From CBDDIP01 sp965229005 (GTDB taxonomy: Bacteria > Actinomycetota > Acidimicrobiia > Acidimicrobiales > Ilumatobacteraceae), in assembly GCA_965229005.1 (NCBI GenBank), contig CBDDIP010000002.1, positions 2,108,001 through 2,172,000 of the forward strand: a stretch of DNA of 64,000 bases, given 5' to 3'. How positions within the stretch are numbered: position 1 is the stretch's first letter; each line of letters opens with the position of its first letter. Positions 24,179 through 32,504 of the stretch are shown one piece after another. The translations under genes were made by a program, and so were the position numbers. The notes beneath the pieces were generated by a model. That model was not told where the DNA came from. It saw only the letters and a list, made by a program, of their open reading frames with translations, and made no database searches.

Positions 24179-25153
24179 ATGCGTCATCGGATCGAGCAGG
24201 TCAACGGGATCCGCATCCACTGCGTCGAGGCGGGCTCCGGTCCGCTGGTGCTGATGGTGCACGGCTTCCCCGAGTCGTGGTACTCGTACCGCCACCAGCT
24301 CGGCGCGCTGGCGGCCGCCGGGTACCGGGCGGTGGCGATCGACGTGCGTGGCTACGGGCGTTCGTCGGCGCCGACGCCGATCGAGGCGTACCGGATGACG
24401 CAGCACGGCAACGACAACGTGGCACTGGTCGCTGCGCTCGGCGAGACGGAGGCGGTGATCGTCGGCCACGACTGGGGTGCCCCCATCGCGTGGACCTCGG
24501 CGCTGCTGCGTCCCGACGTGTTCCGCGCCGTCGCCGGACTGTCGGTGCCGTGGTCGCCGAACGGCCCGAACCGTCCGACGGATGTGTTCCGAGCGATGGC
24601 CGCCATGGCCGATCCCGGCTCGGAGTTCTACATCGAGTACTTCCAGCAACCCGGGCGCGCCGAAGCGGAGATCGAGGTCGACGTGCGCCGCTGGCTGCTC
24701 GGCTTCTACCACTCGCTGTCGGGCGATGCGCCGACGCGCGCGCCCGGCACCGGGACGGTGGCGACCATCGCGCCCGGCGGGAAGTTGATCGACCGGCTGG
24801 ACTTCCCGGCGACGATGCCGGCGTGGCTGACCGACGACGACCTCGATGTGTTCGCGGGCGAGTTCGAACGCACGGGGCTCACCGGAGGGCTCAACCGCTA
24901 CCGGAACGTCGACCGTGACTGGGAGGACATGTCGGTGTTCCGCGGCCGACCGATCGAGGTGCCGGCGTTGTTCATCGGCGGCGATCGCGACGGCCCGACG
25001 ATCTGGGGTCGTGCGTCGATCGAGCAGTTCCCGACGACGCTGCCGAAGCTGTTCCGATCCGTCGTCTTGCCAGGCTGCGGCCACTGGACGCAGCAGGAGC
25101 GTCCGAACGAGGTCAACGAGCTGCTGATCGAGTTCCTCGGGTCCCTTGACTGA
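24179..25153 (+). CDS. Epoxide-hydrolase-like alpha/beta hydrolase
   Basis: 324-aa hydrolase of the epoxide hydrolase / haloalkane dehalogenase branch. Oxyanion motif VLMVHGFPESWYSYRHQLGA (about residues 24-43), nucleophile elbow VGHDWGAPIAWTSALL (Asp in place of Ser, near residue 96), and C-terminal GCGHWTQQERP with the catalytic His. The HGFPESW motif is diagnostic for soluble epoxide hydrolases, which open epoxides to diols. The ATG at 24179 (MRHRIEQVNGIRIHCVEAGS) fits homologue starts better than the upstream one at 24149. A monocistronic gene. Confidence 0.88.
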   Translation: MRHRIEQVNGIRIHCVEAGSGPLVLMVHGFPESWYSYRHQLGALAAAGYRAVAIDVRGYGRSSAPTPIEAYRMTQHGNDNVALVAALGETEAVIVGHDWGAPIAWTSALLRPDVFRAVAGLSVPWSPNGPNRPTDVFRAMAAMADPGSEFYIEYFQQPGRAEAEIEVDVRRWLLGFYHSLSGDAPTRAPGTGTVATIAPGGKLIDRLDFPATMPAWLTDDDLDVFAGEFERTGLTGGLNRYRNVDRDWEDMSVFRGRPIEVPALFIGGDRDGPTIWGRASIEQFPTTLPKLFRSVVLPGCGHWTQQERPNEVNELLIEFLGSLD

Positions 25154-25176
25154 GAGCGCGCTCGAAGTTCTACGGT
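25146..25176 (+). promoter_or_regulatory. MerR-type promoter with 19-bp spacer and central palindrome
   Basis: TTGACT at 25146-25151 (-35) and TACGGT at 25171-25176 (-10) are separated by 19 bp. The spacer contains the perfect 10-bp palindrome GAGCGCGCTC (25154-25163). Overlong spacers with a dyad are the hallmark of MerR-regulated promoters. The -10 ends 6 nt before the ATG at 25183, so the transcript is probably leaderless. The -35 overlaps the stop codon region of the preceding gene. Confidence 0.65.
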
Positions 25177-25182
25177 GGCCCG

Positions 25183-25587
25183 ATGGCCGTCACCGATCTG
25201 GACACGTCCCCACCAGGAGCGAGTGACCTCAGCATCTCCGACGCCGCGCTGGCGACCGGGCTGAGCACGCACACGCTGCGCTACTACGAGCGTGCCGGGC
25301 TGATGCTGGACCGCATCCCGCGTGCGTCGTCCACCCACCGGCGCTACCGCGACATCGACGTCAACTGGGTGATGTTCCTCACCCGGCTCCGATCCACCGG
25401 CATGAGCATCCGCCAAGTGCGCCAGTACGCCGACCTCGTGCGCACCGGTGCCAGCACGGAGCTCGATCGGTTGCAGCTCCTGGAGCAGCACCGCGATCGC
25501 GTCGTCGAGCAACTGGCGGAGATGAGTCGCCACCTCGACGCCATCAACTTCAAGATCGACCTCTACCGCGAAAGGACCGCGTCATGA
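25183..25587 (+). CDS. MerR-family transcriptional regulator
   Basis: 134-aa regulator. The N-terminal winged HTH is clear: LSISDAALATGLSTHTLRYY, ERAGLMLDRIPRASSTHRRY, FLTRLRSTGMSIRQVRQYA (about residues 18-85). A coiled-coil dimer helix follows (LQLLEQHRDRVVEQLAEMSR). No metal-binding Cys at the C-terminus, so it belongs to the short effector-less group. Its stop overlaps the luciferase-like gene by 4 bp and its promoter has MerR geometry, so it probably controls both. Confidence 0.9.
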   Translation: MAVTDLDTSPPGASDLSISDAALATGLSTHTLRYYERAGLMLDRIPRASSTHRRYRDIDVNWVMFLTRLRSTGMSIRQVRQYADLVRTGASTELDRLQLLEQHRDRVVEQLAEMSRHLDAINFKIDLYRERTAS

Positions 25588-26561
25588 CCCGACTCGGCTA
25601 CCAGATCCCCAGCTTCACCTACCCCGGCGTCGGCCCTGCCGAGCTGTTCGACGTGGTCGCCCGCCAGGCGCGCGACGCCGAGGCAGCCGGCTTCGACACC
25701 GTCCTCGTGATGGACCACTTCTTCCAGCTCGCCCACCTCGGCAAGCCGGACGACTACATGCTCGAGTGCTACGCACTGCTGTCCGCGCTTGCCCAGCACA
25801 CGACGCGCGTGCGCCTCAGCGCGCTGGTCACCGGCAACACGTACCGCAACCCCGCCATCCTGGCCAAGACGGTGACGACGCTCGACATCGTCTCGGGCGG
25901 CCGCGCCCAGCTCGGCATCGGGGCGGGATGGTTCGAGCTCGAGCACCAGGCGTTCGGCATCGAATTCGGCACGTTCACGGACCGCTTCCAGAAGTTGGAG
26001 GAGGCGCTGCAGATCATCATCCCGATGCTCCGCGGCGAGAGCGCCAACTTCGCGGGCAAGCACTACAACGCGGTGAACGCGCACAACCAGCCGAATCCGG
26101 TCGGCCGCATCCCGGTGATGATCGGTGGCAGCGGCGAGCGCAAGACGCTGCGCATGGTGGCCCAGTACGCCGACGAGTCGAACCTCATCGCCGAGTCGAA
26201 GGACGTGCCGCGCAAGTTGGACGTGCTCGCCGAGCACTGCGGTGCGCTCGGTCGCGATCGCAGCGAGATCACCGTCTCGTTGCAGCGCACGACGTGCATC
26301 GCGCCGACGATGGAGGAGGCACAGGCCGACCTCACCGCCTATCTCCGCGGGCATGGCCTCGACCTCGAGGCGATGGCCGATGAGCAGCGCGCGGCGATCA
26401 CGCGCATGGTCGTGTTCGGCGATCCGGACACCGTCGGCGAACGCCTGGCCGCCGACCTGGCGCTCGGCGTCGACGGGTTCACCATGAACGCGCCCGCCAA
26501 CGGCCACATCCCCGGCCGCGTCACCCTCCTCGGCGAAACCGCCGCCAAGGTCGTCGGCTAG
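25584..26561 (+). CDS. LLM-class oxidoreductase, probably F420-dependent
   Basis: 325-aa luciferase-like enzyme of the F420-dependent group. N-terminal YQIPSFTYPGVGPAELFDVV, then AAGFDTVLVMDHFFQLAHLG, VRLSALVTGNTYRNPAILAK, GGRAQLGIGAGWFELEHQAF (the GIGAGW motif), and PVMIGGSGERKTLRMVAQYA. Order and length match actinobacterial F420-dependent LLM enzymes. Translationally coupled to the upstream MerR regulator. The ATG at 25584 overlaps the MerR stop. Substrate unknown. Confidence 0.9.
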   Translation: MTRLGYQIPSFTYPGVGPAELFDVVARQARDAEAAGFDTVLVMDHFFQLAHLGKPDDYMLECYALLSALAQHTTRVRLSALVTGNTYRNPAILAKTVTTLDIVSGGRAQLGIGAGWFELEHQAFGIEFGTFTDRFQKLEEALQIIIPMLRGESANFAGKHYNAVNAHNQPNPVGRIPVMIGGSGERKTLRMVAQYADESNLIAESKDVPRKLDVLAEHCGALGRDRSEITVSLQRTTCIAPTMEEAQADLTAYLRGHGLDLEAMADEQRAAITRMVVFGDPDTVGERLAADLALGVDGFTMNAPANGHIPGRVTLLGETAAKVVG

Positions 26562-26575
26562 CAACGTCACCGACC

Positions 26576-26920
26576 ATGCGCGAGCTCCTCGGCCCTCCAT
26601 GGTTCATCATCGCCATCGCCGTCTTCGTCAGCTGGTCCGTGCGCTTGGTTCGCCTCGTGATCGTGTTCGCACCACCAAAGTGGGGCAAGTGGCTGGTCGC
26701 AACTTTGGCGTTGCCCGTCGTCGTCCCGTTCTGGTTCGTTGTTGTGCCCATCCTCATGCTGCCGCGCTTCGACAGGTACGACGGGCAGGTCGGAGTCGCA
26801 CGAGTCTGGGCCTGGCTCGGGGAACGGGTGGACGAGACCGAGGGGTTCGAGCGAGCGCAGCTGAACGGACGGCGTGTCGCCAGGCGGCGGAAGCCATCGC
26901 CACGCGAGGACGTCGGATGA
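26576..26920 (+). CDS. Small membrane protein
   Basis: 114-aa protein with two hydrophobic segments (about residues 8-32, FIIAIAVFVSWSVRLVRLVI; and 40-62, LVATLALPVVVPFWFVVVPI) and a basic C-terminal tail (RVARRRKPSPREDV). It lies 14 bp after the luciferase-like gene on the same strand and may be co-transcribed. Function unknown. A strong hairpin follows it at 26940. Confidence 0.6.
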   Translation: MRELLGPPWFIIAIAVFVSWSVRLVRLVIVFAPPKWGKWLVATLALPVVVPFWFVVVPILMLPRFDRYDGQVGVARVWAWLGERVDETEGFERAQLNGRRVARRRKPSPREDVG

Positions 26921-26939
26921 GAAGAGCTTGCTGATCACC

Positions 26940-26990
26940 GTTTCTGGATGTCTGACGCGCGGCACAGCCGCGCGTCAGACATCCAGAAAC
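26940..26990. terminator. Perfect 24-bp hairpin between convergent genes
   Basis: Left arm 26940-26963 (starts GTTTCTGGATG) and right arm 26967-26990 (ends CATCCAGAAAC) are exact reverse complements with a 3-nt loop ACA. There is no T-tract on either side. It sits between a rightward gene ending at 26920 and a leftward gene ending at 27029, so a bidirectional terminator is the simplest reading. Confidence 0.7.
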
Positions 26991-27028
26991 AGAACGTGAC
27001 CGCCAGGGCGGTGATCGACGGTGAGTGG

Positions 27029-28738
27029 TCAGGACGTCAGCGACTGCTCGGGGAGGTCGAACCAGCGCAGGTGCTCGAACGAGGCGGACAGGGATGCGCG
27101 ACTCGTGCCGTCGTCGGTCCAGCCGTCGGCGGCGGTGAGCAGCGCACGGGCCGCATCGATGTAGCCGGCCAGCGCGGACTCCGGCGCTCGCGCATCGTCG
27201 ACGGGCGGGCGAACGAGGTCGCCCGTCGCCGCGTCGTAGGACAGCTGCGACAGCCGAAGCGGCGGCTCGACGGCGCCGAGGTGATGTCGCCACAGGCCGT
27301 TGGACGGATCGAAGCGGTACTCGGGCAGCAGCTTCCAGCCGTGCTCGGCCACGAGGTCGACCGCGTCGACGAGGTACTGGAACACCGTCTCGGAGATGAA
27401 GTAGTTGAAGCTGACGCGCGTCCAACCCGGTTTGATGCCTTCACAGCCGAGCGTGATCTCTTGCTCGAACTCGTGCGATCGCTCGATGTCGATGCCCAAC
27501 AGGCGATGCCCGTACGGGCCGGCGCACGAGCAGCCGCCACGCGACTGGATGCCGAACAGGTCGCTCAGCAACGCCACGACGTAGTTGTGATGCAGGTAAC
27601 GCCCTGCGGGGCGACGCACGACGAACGAGATGATCGACAGGCGCTCGGCGTGCGTGTTGCCGAGCACCTCCAGCGCCGGGTTCGACGCCCATGCCTCGAC
27701 GGCCCGACGCCAGTAGGACTCCTCGTGCTCCTTGATCGTCGACACGCCCACTGCCTGCTTCAGCTGGAAGACCATGCCGGCACGTATCGACTCGATGATC
27801 GCCGGTGTGCCGCCTTCCTCGCGGTGCACCGGGTCGTCGAGGTAGCGGTGGTCGGTCGGGTTGACGTAGGCGACGGTGCCTCCGCCGACGACGTCGGGCA
27901 CGCGGTTGGTCAGCAGCGAACGCCGGACGACGAGCACGCCCGGAGTGCCGGGGCCGCCGACGAACTTGTGGGGGCTGATGAACACGGCGTCCTTGTTCGC
28001 CAGCGGGTGCTCGGCGCACTGGGGGTACATGTCGATGTCCACGTACGGCGCGGCACAGGCGAAGTCCCAGAACGACAGCGCGCCATGGCGATGCAGCACG
28101 TCGGCGATCGCGCACGTGTTGCTGACGATGCCGGTGACGTTCGACGCAGCGGAGAACGAGCCGATCTTCAGCGGTCGATCGGCGTAGGCGACGAGCTCTG
28201 CGTCGAGCTGGTCCAGATCGATGTGCCCGTCGGCGTCCTCGTGGATGGTGACGACGTCGGCGATCGACTCGCGCCACGGCACCTCGTTGGAGTGGTGCTC
28301 GAACGGGCCGACGAAGACGACCGGCCGTTCGTTGGCCGGGATCTGATCCGACAGGTGATAGCGGTCGTCGAGGTCTGCCGGGATGCGCAGGTTCATGATG
28401 CCGATCAACTTGTCGATCGCCCCGGTCGCACCGGAGCCGCAGAAGATCACCGCGCAGGCGTCGTCGCCGCCGACCGCAGCGAGGATGATCCGTCGCGCGT
28501 CCTCGCGCAGCCGCGTCGTCTGCAACCCGGTGCCGGACGACTCGGTGTGCGTGTTGGCGTAGCGGGGCAGCACCTCTTCGCGGATGAAGTCCTCGATGAA
28601 CGTCAGTGCCCGTCCGGACGCGGTGTAGTCGGCGTACGTGATCCGGTGTGGCCCGTACGGCCCGTCCATCACCTGGTCGTCGCCGATCACCGACTCGCGG
28701 ATCCGGCACAGCAGCGGGTTGTCGACGGGGTTCGCCAC
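27029..28738 (-). CDS. Class V aminotransferase-fold PLP enzyme (cysteine-desulfurase-like)
   Basis: 569-aa PLP-dependent enzyme of aminotransferase class V. Visible are the cofactor loop GSGATGAIDKLIGIMNL, VFVGPFEHHSNEVPWRESIA (ring-stacking His region), the Schiff-base lysine in AVFISPHKFVGGPGTPGVLV (about residue 255), and RGGCSCAGPYGHRLLGID near 400, a Cys pair in the place where cysteine desulfurases carry catalytic Cys. At 569 aa it is longer than the typical 400, with a C-terminal extension from about 470. GTG start with a TAGGTT box 6 nt upstream. It might be a desulfurase, a lyase or a kynureninase-like enzyme. Confidence 0.82.
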   Translation of the reverse strand: MANPVDNPLLCRIRESVIGDDQVMDGPYGPHRITYADYTASGRALTFIEDFIREEVLPRYANTHTESSGTGLQTTRLREDARRIILAAVGGDDACAVIFCGSGATGAIDKLIGIMNLRIPADLDDRYHLSDQIPANERPVVFVGPFEHHSNEVPWRESIADVVTIHEDADGHIDLDQLDAELVAYADRPLKIGSFSAASNVTGIVSNTCAIADVLHRHGALSFWDFACAAPYVDIDMYPQCAEHPLANKDAVFISPHKFVGGPGTPGVLVVRRSLLTNRVPDVVGGGTVAYVNPTDHRYLDDPVHREEGGTPAIIESIRAGMVFQLKQAVGVSTIKEHEESYWRRAVEAWASNPALEVLGNTHAERLSIISFVVRRPAGRYLHHNYVVALLSDLFGIQSRGGCSCAGPYGHRLLGIDIERSHEFEQEITLGCEGIKPGWTRVSFNYFISETVFQYLVDAVDLVAEHGWKLLPEYRFDPSNGLWRHHLGAVEPPLRLSQLSYDAATGDLVRPPVDDARAPESALAGYIDAARALLTAADGWTDDGTSRASLSASFEHLRWFDLPEQSLTS

Positions 28739-28744
28739 ATCGGC

Positions 28745-28750
28745 AACCTA
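28745..28750 (-). promoter_or_regulatory. -10 box of a leaderless promoter for the PLP enzyme
   Basis: TAGGTT on the reverse strand, 6 nt before the GTG at 28738. Confidence 0.5.
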
Positions 28751-28778
28751 CCCCCTCGTGGCCGCGTCGATCCGGGCC

Positions 28779-29864
28779 TCAACCGGGCGCGTACGTCGCC
28801 GTTGCGCAGCCGATCCGAGAGTCGGCGACACCGACGTAGAGGATCCACCGGTCGCGGTGCAGCACGAGCGCCTGGGCGAACACGACGTTGCCGACCTGCC
28901 CGGCTTCGTCGTCCACGCCGGCGCGAATGCACGGCTCCGTGCAACGGGCGACGCAGGAAGCCGGGTCGAGCGCGTCGAACAGTGCCTGGCCCGGTTGGTA
29001 CGCGAACGGCGGCGTCGACGTGTCACCCGTGGTCGGATGGTTGGCGCCGTTGTGGATCAGGACGATGCCCGCCTCGGTGCGCAGCGCCGGCGGACCGGGC
29101 TCGACGAGCAGCGAGTCGAAGCGGCCGGGCCGCGGGAACAGGACCGGACGCAGCACCTGCTGGCCGGGAACACGATGGAGGTCCCATCCGCCGCGTTCGA
29201 GCGTCATGTACCGATCGGCGGTGGGATCGAACGTCAGCGGCGTCCAACGGATGAGATCGTCCGACGTCGCCGCATAGGTCACGCCTTCGCCCCAGTACAT
29301 CCAGAAGCGGCCGCCGATGCGAGCGGCGACCAGTCGGCCGTCGATCACCTCCGTGACCACCGCGCCGCTCTTCGACAGTCGTCGCGCGTGGGCGGTGCCG
29401 GCAAACGCGTGACCGTGCTTGGTCCACGTTCGCAGATCGTCGGACGTGGCGACGAGCAGGGTCGGCGACTTGCCGTCGAAGGCGGTGTACGTGCAGACGT
29501 ACCCGCCATCGGGCGAGGCGACCAGACGAGGGTCCTCGCATCCGCCCGGCCACTCCCACGCCTGCCACGGGTCGTCGTCGGGGAACAGCACCGGCTCCGG
29601 CTCGAGATCGAAGGTGACGCCGTCGTCGCTGACGGCGAGGCCGATGCGCGACACCCCGTGGTAGCGGCCGACGGCGTCCTCGGCGCGCACGAGGAGGTGC
29701 ACCCGACCGTCGTGCACGACCGCCGCCGGGTTGAACACGTCCTTCGCCGCCCATGCGGTGTCGATGCCGCTGACCGGGCAGCGGAACATCAGGTCGGGCC
29801 GCGGGCCGAGGATCGGCTCGGCATGCCGGGTGAACGGGCCGAGCTGCCAGCTGTCGTCGAGCAC
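28779..29864 (-). CDS. GH130-family glycoside phosphorylase-like protein
   Basis: 361-aa five-bladed beta-propeller enzyme of the GH130 type, whose members phosphorolyse beta-mannosides. Typical segments are KDVFNPAAVVHDGRVHLLVR, WEWPGGCEDPRLVASPDGGY (EDPR acid motif), YVCTYTAFDGKSPTLLVAT, DDLRTWTKHG, ALFDALDPASCVARCTEP and VVFAQALVLHRDRWILYVGV. The GTG at 29864 is supported by GATACT 6 nt upstream. A leftward gene just upstream of the PLP gene (40-bp gap). The linkage (mannosyl or other) cannot be read. Confidence 0.83.
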   Translation of the reverse strand: MLDDSWQLGPFTRHAEPILGPRPDLMFRCPVSGIDTAWAAKDVFNPAAVVHDGRVHLLVRAEDAVGRYHGVSRIGLAVSDDGVTFDLEPEPVLFPDDDPWQAWEWPGGCEDPRLVASPDGGYVCTYTAFDGKSPTLLVATSDDLRTWTKHGHAFAGTAHARRLSKSGAVVTEVIDGRLVAARIGGRFWMYWGEGVTYAATSDDLIRWTPLTFDPTADRYMTLERGGWDLHRVPGQQVLRPVLFPRPGRFDSLLVEPGPPALRTEAGIVLIHNGANHPTTGDTSTPPFAYQPGQALFDALDPASCVARCTEPCIRAGVDDEAGQVGNVVFAQALVLHRDRWILYVGVADSRIGCATATYAPG

Positions 29865-29870
29865 GCGGCG

Positions 29871-29876
29871 AGTATC
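29871..29876 (-). promoter_or_regulatory. -10 box (GATACT) for the GH130 gene
   Basis: Reverse-strand GATACT, 6 nt before the GTG at 29864; a near-consensus match (ATA core) at the leaderless position. Confidence 0.4.
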
Positions 29877-29948
29877 GCATCGGGCGGCTGCGCTAGAACG
29901 TTCCGAACCACCCCAACACCCTCGCGGGCAGAGACGGAGACTGCGACG

Positions 29949-30377
29949 ATGACCGACCACTCGACTGGCAACCTGACCGAAGAGTCCTGGGCGCTGCAGA
30001 ACAAGCTGAACCCGTTCCCGGTCGCGGGCACCCTCGCCTGGGACGGCGACACCGGCACCCTCTCGTTCACGCTCGGCACGCTGGCCGGTGACGCGGCACT
30101 CGGCTGGGTCGAGAAGCGGTTGGGCACCGACGGCCTGGCCGCCAGGTTGAGGGCGGGCGAGGCGGTGGACGTGTTCCGCTGGACCAAGGGGTCCTTCACC
30201 GCCTCCTGGCCGAAGCTCTACGGCGGCAGCGTGGTCGAGGTCACCGGCCCGGGCGCGGATTCGCCCTCGTGGCTGATCAGCCTCGACTACCCGTCGGGTG
30301 GTTCGATCAGCCAGACCATCTCGCTGTTCACCGGTCGCAAGAAGGGCAAGGCCTGGAAGCAGGCGCTGAGCGCATGA
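29949..30377 (+). CDS. Hypothetical protein, beta-rich
   Basis: 142-aa protein of unrecognised family. Alternating beta strands (PVAGTLAWDGDTGTLSFTLG, AVDVFRWTKGSFTASWPKLY, SPSWLISLDYPSGGSISQTI) suggest a small PH-like or lipocalin-type barrel. C-terminus is basic (GRKKGKAWKQALSA). Its stop overlaps the SGNH esterase start by 4 bp, so the pair is co-translated. It is divergent from the GH130 gene. Confidence 0.65.
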   Translation: MTDHSTGNLTEESWALQNKLNPFPVAGTLAWDGDTGTLSFTLGTLAGDAALGWVEKRLGTDGLAARLRAGEAVDVFRWTKGSFTASWPKLYGGSVVEVTGPGADSPSWLISLDYPSGGSISQTISLFTGRKKGKAWKQALSA

Positions 30378-31540
30378 CCGACGTCGCGTTGGTCTCGACC
30401 TCGGCGATCGACAGCCCGATCGAGTTCGTCGGCGCGCTCGATCTCGATGCGACGGCGACCGGGGGCATCATCCCGCGGCGCCTGCCGGCGTGGACGCGCC
30501 CGCAGATCCCCGACCTGTTCATGGACGTCATGGTCCAGATGCCGTCGGGGGTCCGGATCCGGTTCACCACCGACGCGACGGCGATCGAGCTCGACGTGAT
30601 GCTCACGCTCATCCGGATCGGCGCCAACCCGCTGCGGCCCGCGGTGTTCGACCTCGTGGTCGACGGCGCGCTGGTGGCGCAGCGGCCGACCACCGAGGGC
30701 AACGTCATCGGCATCGTCGGGCCCGGCGATGCCGATGTCACCTTCGAGGTCGGACAACCGACCACCATCCGCTTCGACGAGCTGCCGGCGGGCACGAAGG
30801 CCGTCGAGCTGTGGCTGGCGCAGGGAACCGGCGTGGAGGTGCGCGGTCTGCGCGTCGACGACGGCGCATCGGTCGAGCCGGCGCCGGCCGCGTCCGGTCG
30901 TCGATGGATCCACTACGGCAGCTCGATCAGCCACTGCTTCGAGGCGGCGTCTCCCACCGGCACGTGGCCGGCGGTCGCCGCGCGTGAAGCCGGCGTCGAT
31001 CTGCGCAGCCTCGGCCTCGCCGGCCAGTGCATGCTCGACCAGTTCGTCGCCCGCACCATCCGCGACGAGCCGGCCGACGTCATCAGCCTCAAGCTCGGGA
31101 TCAACATCGTCAACGGTGACACGATGCGCCAGCGCACGTTCGCTCCTGCGGTGCACGGCTTCCTGGACACGATTCGCGACGGCCATCCGGACACGCCGAT
31201 CCTCGTGGTCTCGCCGATCTGGTGCCCGTCTGCCGAGGATCGGCCGGGGCCGACGGTCGAAGGGCCTGGCGGTCGTTACGTCACCGTTGCCGGCGCCGAG
31301 GAGATCCGCACCACCTGCCTCACGCTGCAGCGCATCCGGGCCACGCTCGCGGCCATCGTCGACGTGCGGCGCGGCCTGGGCGATGGCAACCTCCACTACC
31401 TCGATGGGCTGCAGCTGTTCGGCGAAGCCGACGCCGCGGACCTGCCCGATGATCTGCACCCCAATGCGGCCGGGTACGTGCGCATGGGCGAGCGCTTCGC
31501 CCGACTGGCGTTCGGCCCCGGGGGCCCGCTGGCGAGCTGA
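30374..31540 (+). CDS. SGNH/GDSL-type esterase
   Basis: 388-aa enzyme with a two-part layout: an N-terminal jelly-roll-like domain (about residues 1-175, FMDVMVQMPSGVRIRFTTDA) and a C-terminal SGNH hydrolase. Block I Ser is in RRWIHYGSSISHCFEAASPT, block III Asn in VISLKLGINIVNGDTM, and block V Asp-His in DDLHPNAAGYVRMGERFARL. Such beta-sandwich plus SGNH proteins often deacetylate carbohydrates (CE2/CE3-like), fitting the nearby GH130, but this is inference. Confidence 0.82.
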   Translation: MTDVALVSTSAIDSPIEFVGALDLDATATGGIIPRRLPAWTRPQIPDLFMDVMVQMPSGVRIRFTTDATAIELDVMLTLIRIGANPLRPAVFDLVVDGALVAQRPTTEGNVIGIVGPGDADVTFEVGQPTTIRFDELPAGTKAVELWLAQGTGVEVRGLRVDDGASVEPAPAASGRRWIHYGSSISHCFEAASPTGTWPAVAAREAGVDLRSLGLAGQCMLDQFVARTIRDEPADVISLKLGINIVNGDTMRQRTFAPAVHGFLDTIRDGHPDTPILVVSPIWCPSAEDRPGPTVEGPGGRYVTVAGAEEIRTTCLTLQRIRATLAAIVDVRRGLGDGNLHYLDGLQLFGEADAADLPDDLHPNAAGYVRMGERFARLAFGPGGPLAS

Positions 31541-31552
31541 GGCCCGTCATCA

Positions 31553-32422
31553 TCAGACGTCGGCGAGCGTCTCCAGGTCGAGCTCGTCGATTCGCTCCGT
31601 CGCGGCGATCATCTCGATGCGCACGATGTGGCCGTCCGACACCGTGACGTCCCACACGACCTTGGTTCGCCCGCCCGGCGCCCATGCCATGCCCACGGAA
31701 CCGTCGATCAGCGTCGGTTGGGCACCGAGGGCACGACCGCAGAAGACGCCGGCGACAGCGGCCGCACCGCTGATCAGTTCGAGGGCGCCCATCTGCACGC
31801 CGGCGGAATCGGCGTGCAGCACGACGTCGGGGTGCAGCACGGTGAGCAACGCCTCGAAGTCGCCGCTGCGCGAAGCGGCGAGGAACGCGTCGACCACCCG
31901 GCGTTGACGAACCGGATCGGTCTCCGCGCCTGGCTCGGTGCCTTGCACTCGGCGCCGCCCGCGGCTGGCGAGCATCTTGGCCGCATCCGTGGATCGATCG
32001 AGGATGACGGCGATGTCGTCGAACGGCACTGCGAACATGTCGTGGAGCACGAACGCCAGCCGTTCGGCGGGGGAGAGGGTGTCGAGCACGATCAACATCG
32101 CTGCGCCGATCGAGTCGGCCAGCACCGCTTCCTGCTCCGGGTCCGCAGCAACGTCGATCTCGTCGTTGCCGTTCGCAGCGTCCGTTCGATCCTGGCGCGC
32201 GGCGCGACTGCGCAGCACATCGAGCGCAACACGCGACACGACCGTCGTCAGCCATCCGGCGATGTTCTCGATCCCCGCTGCGTCCGACCGGCTGAGGCGG
32301 ATCCACGCTTCCTGCACGGTGTCGTCGGCGTCCGTGGCCGACCCGAGCATGCGGAGCGCGACCGAGCGCAGATGACTGCGTTGTTCCTCGAACCGCGCCG
32401 CCAGCCAGTCCTGATCACTCAT
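31553..32422 (-). CDS. SigJ/ECF41-like sigma factor with C-terminal SnoaL-like domain
   Basis: 289-aa sigma factor. Region 2 is FEEQRSHLRSVALRMLGSAT, DADDTVQEAWIRLSRSD and GWLTTVVSRVALDVLRSR. Region 4 is LSPAERLAFVLHDMFAVPFD with DDIAVILDRSTDAAKMLASR. After about residue 180 comes a SnoaL/NTF2-like fold (RVVDAFLAASRSGDFEALLT, VLHPDVVLHADSAGVQM, GRTKVVWDVTVSDGHIVRIE). In ECF41 sigmas this tail acts as a built-in regulator, so no separate anti-sigma is needed. Start ATG 32422 with GGAGAAGG Shine-Dalgarno. It converges on the SGNH esterase. Confidence 0.88.
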   Translation of the reverse strand: MSDQDWLAARFEEQRSHLRSVALRMLGSATDADDTVQEAWIRLSRSDAAGIENIAGWLTTVVSRVALDVLRSRAARQDRTDAANGNDEIDVAADPEQEAVLADSIGAAMLIVLDTLSPAERLAFVLHDMFAVPFDDIAVILDRSTDAAKMLASRGRRRVQGTEPGAETDPVRQRRVVDAFLAASRSGDFEALLTVLHPDVVLHADSAGVQMGALELISGAAAVAGVFCGRALGAQPTLIDGSVGMAWAPGGRTKVVWDVTVSDGHIVRIEMIAATERIDELDLETLADV

Positions 32423-32504
32423 GGTCACCTTCTCCTCGTTCGCTCCGTCATAGCACTGACGACCCGACCGGGGTCGACGTAACACGGATGCGAGGACCAT
32501 CGAC

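Noticed and set aside
26940..26990. Hairpin as terminal repeat of an insertion sequence
   Set aside because: The arms are only 3 nt apart with no transposase gene or target duplication; terminator is simpler.
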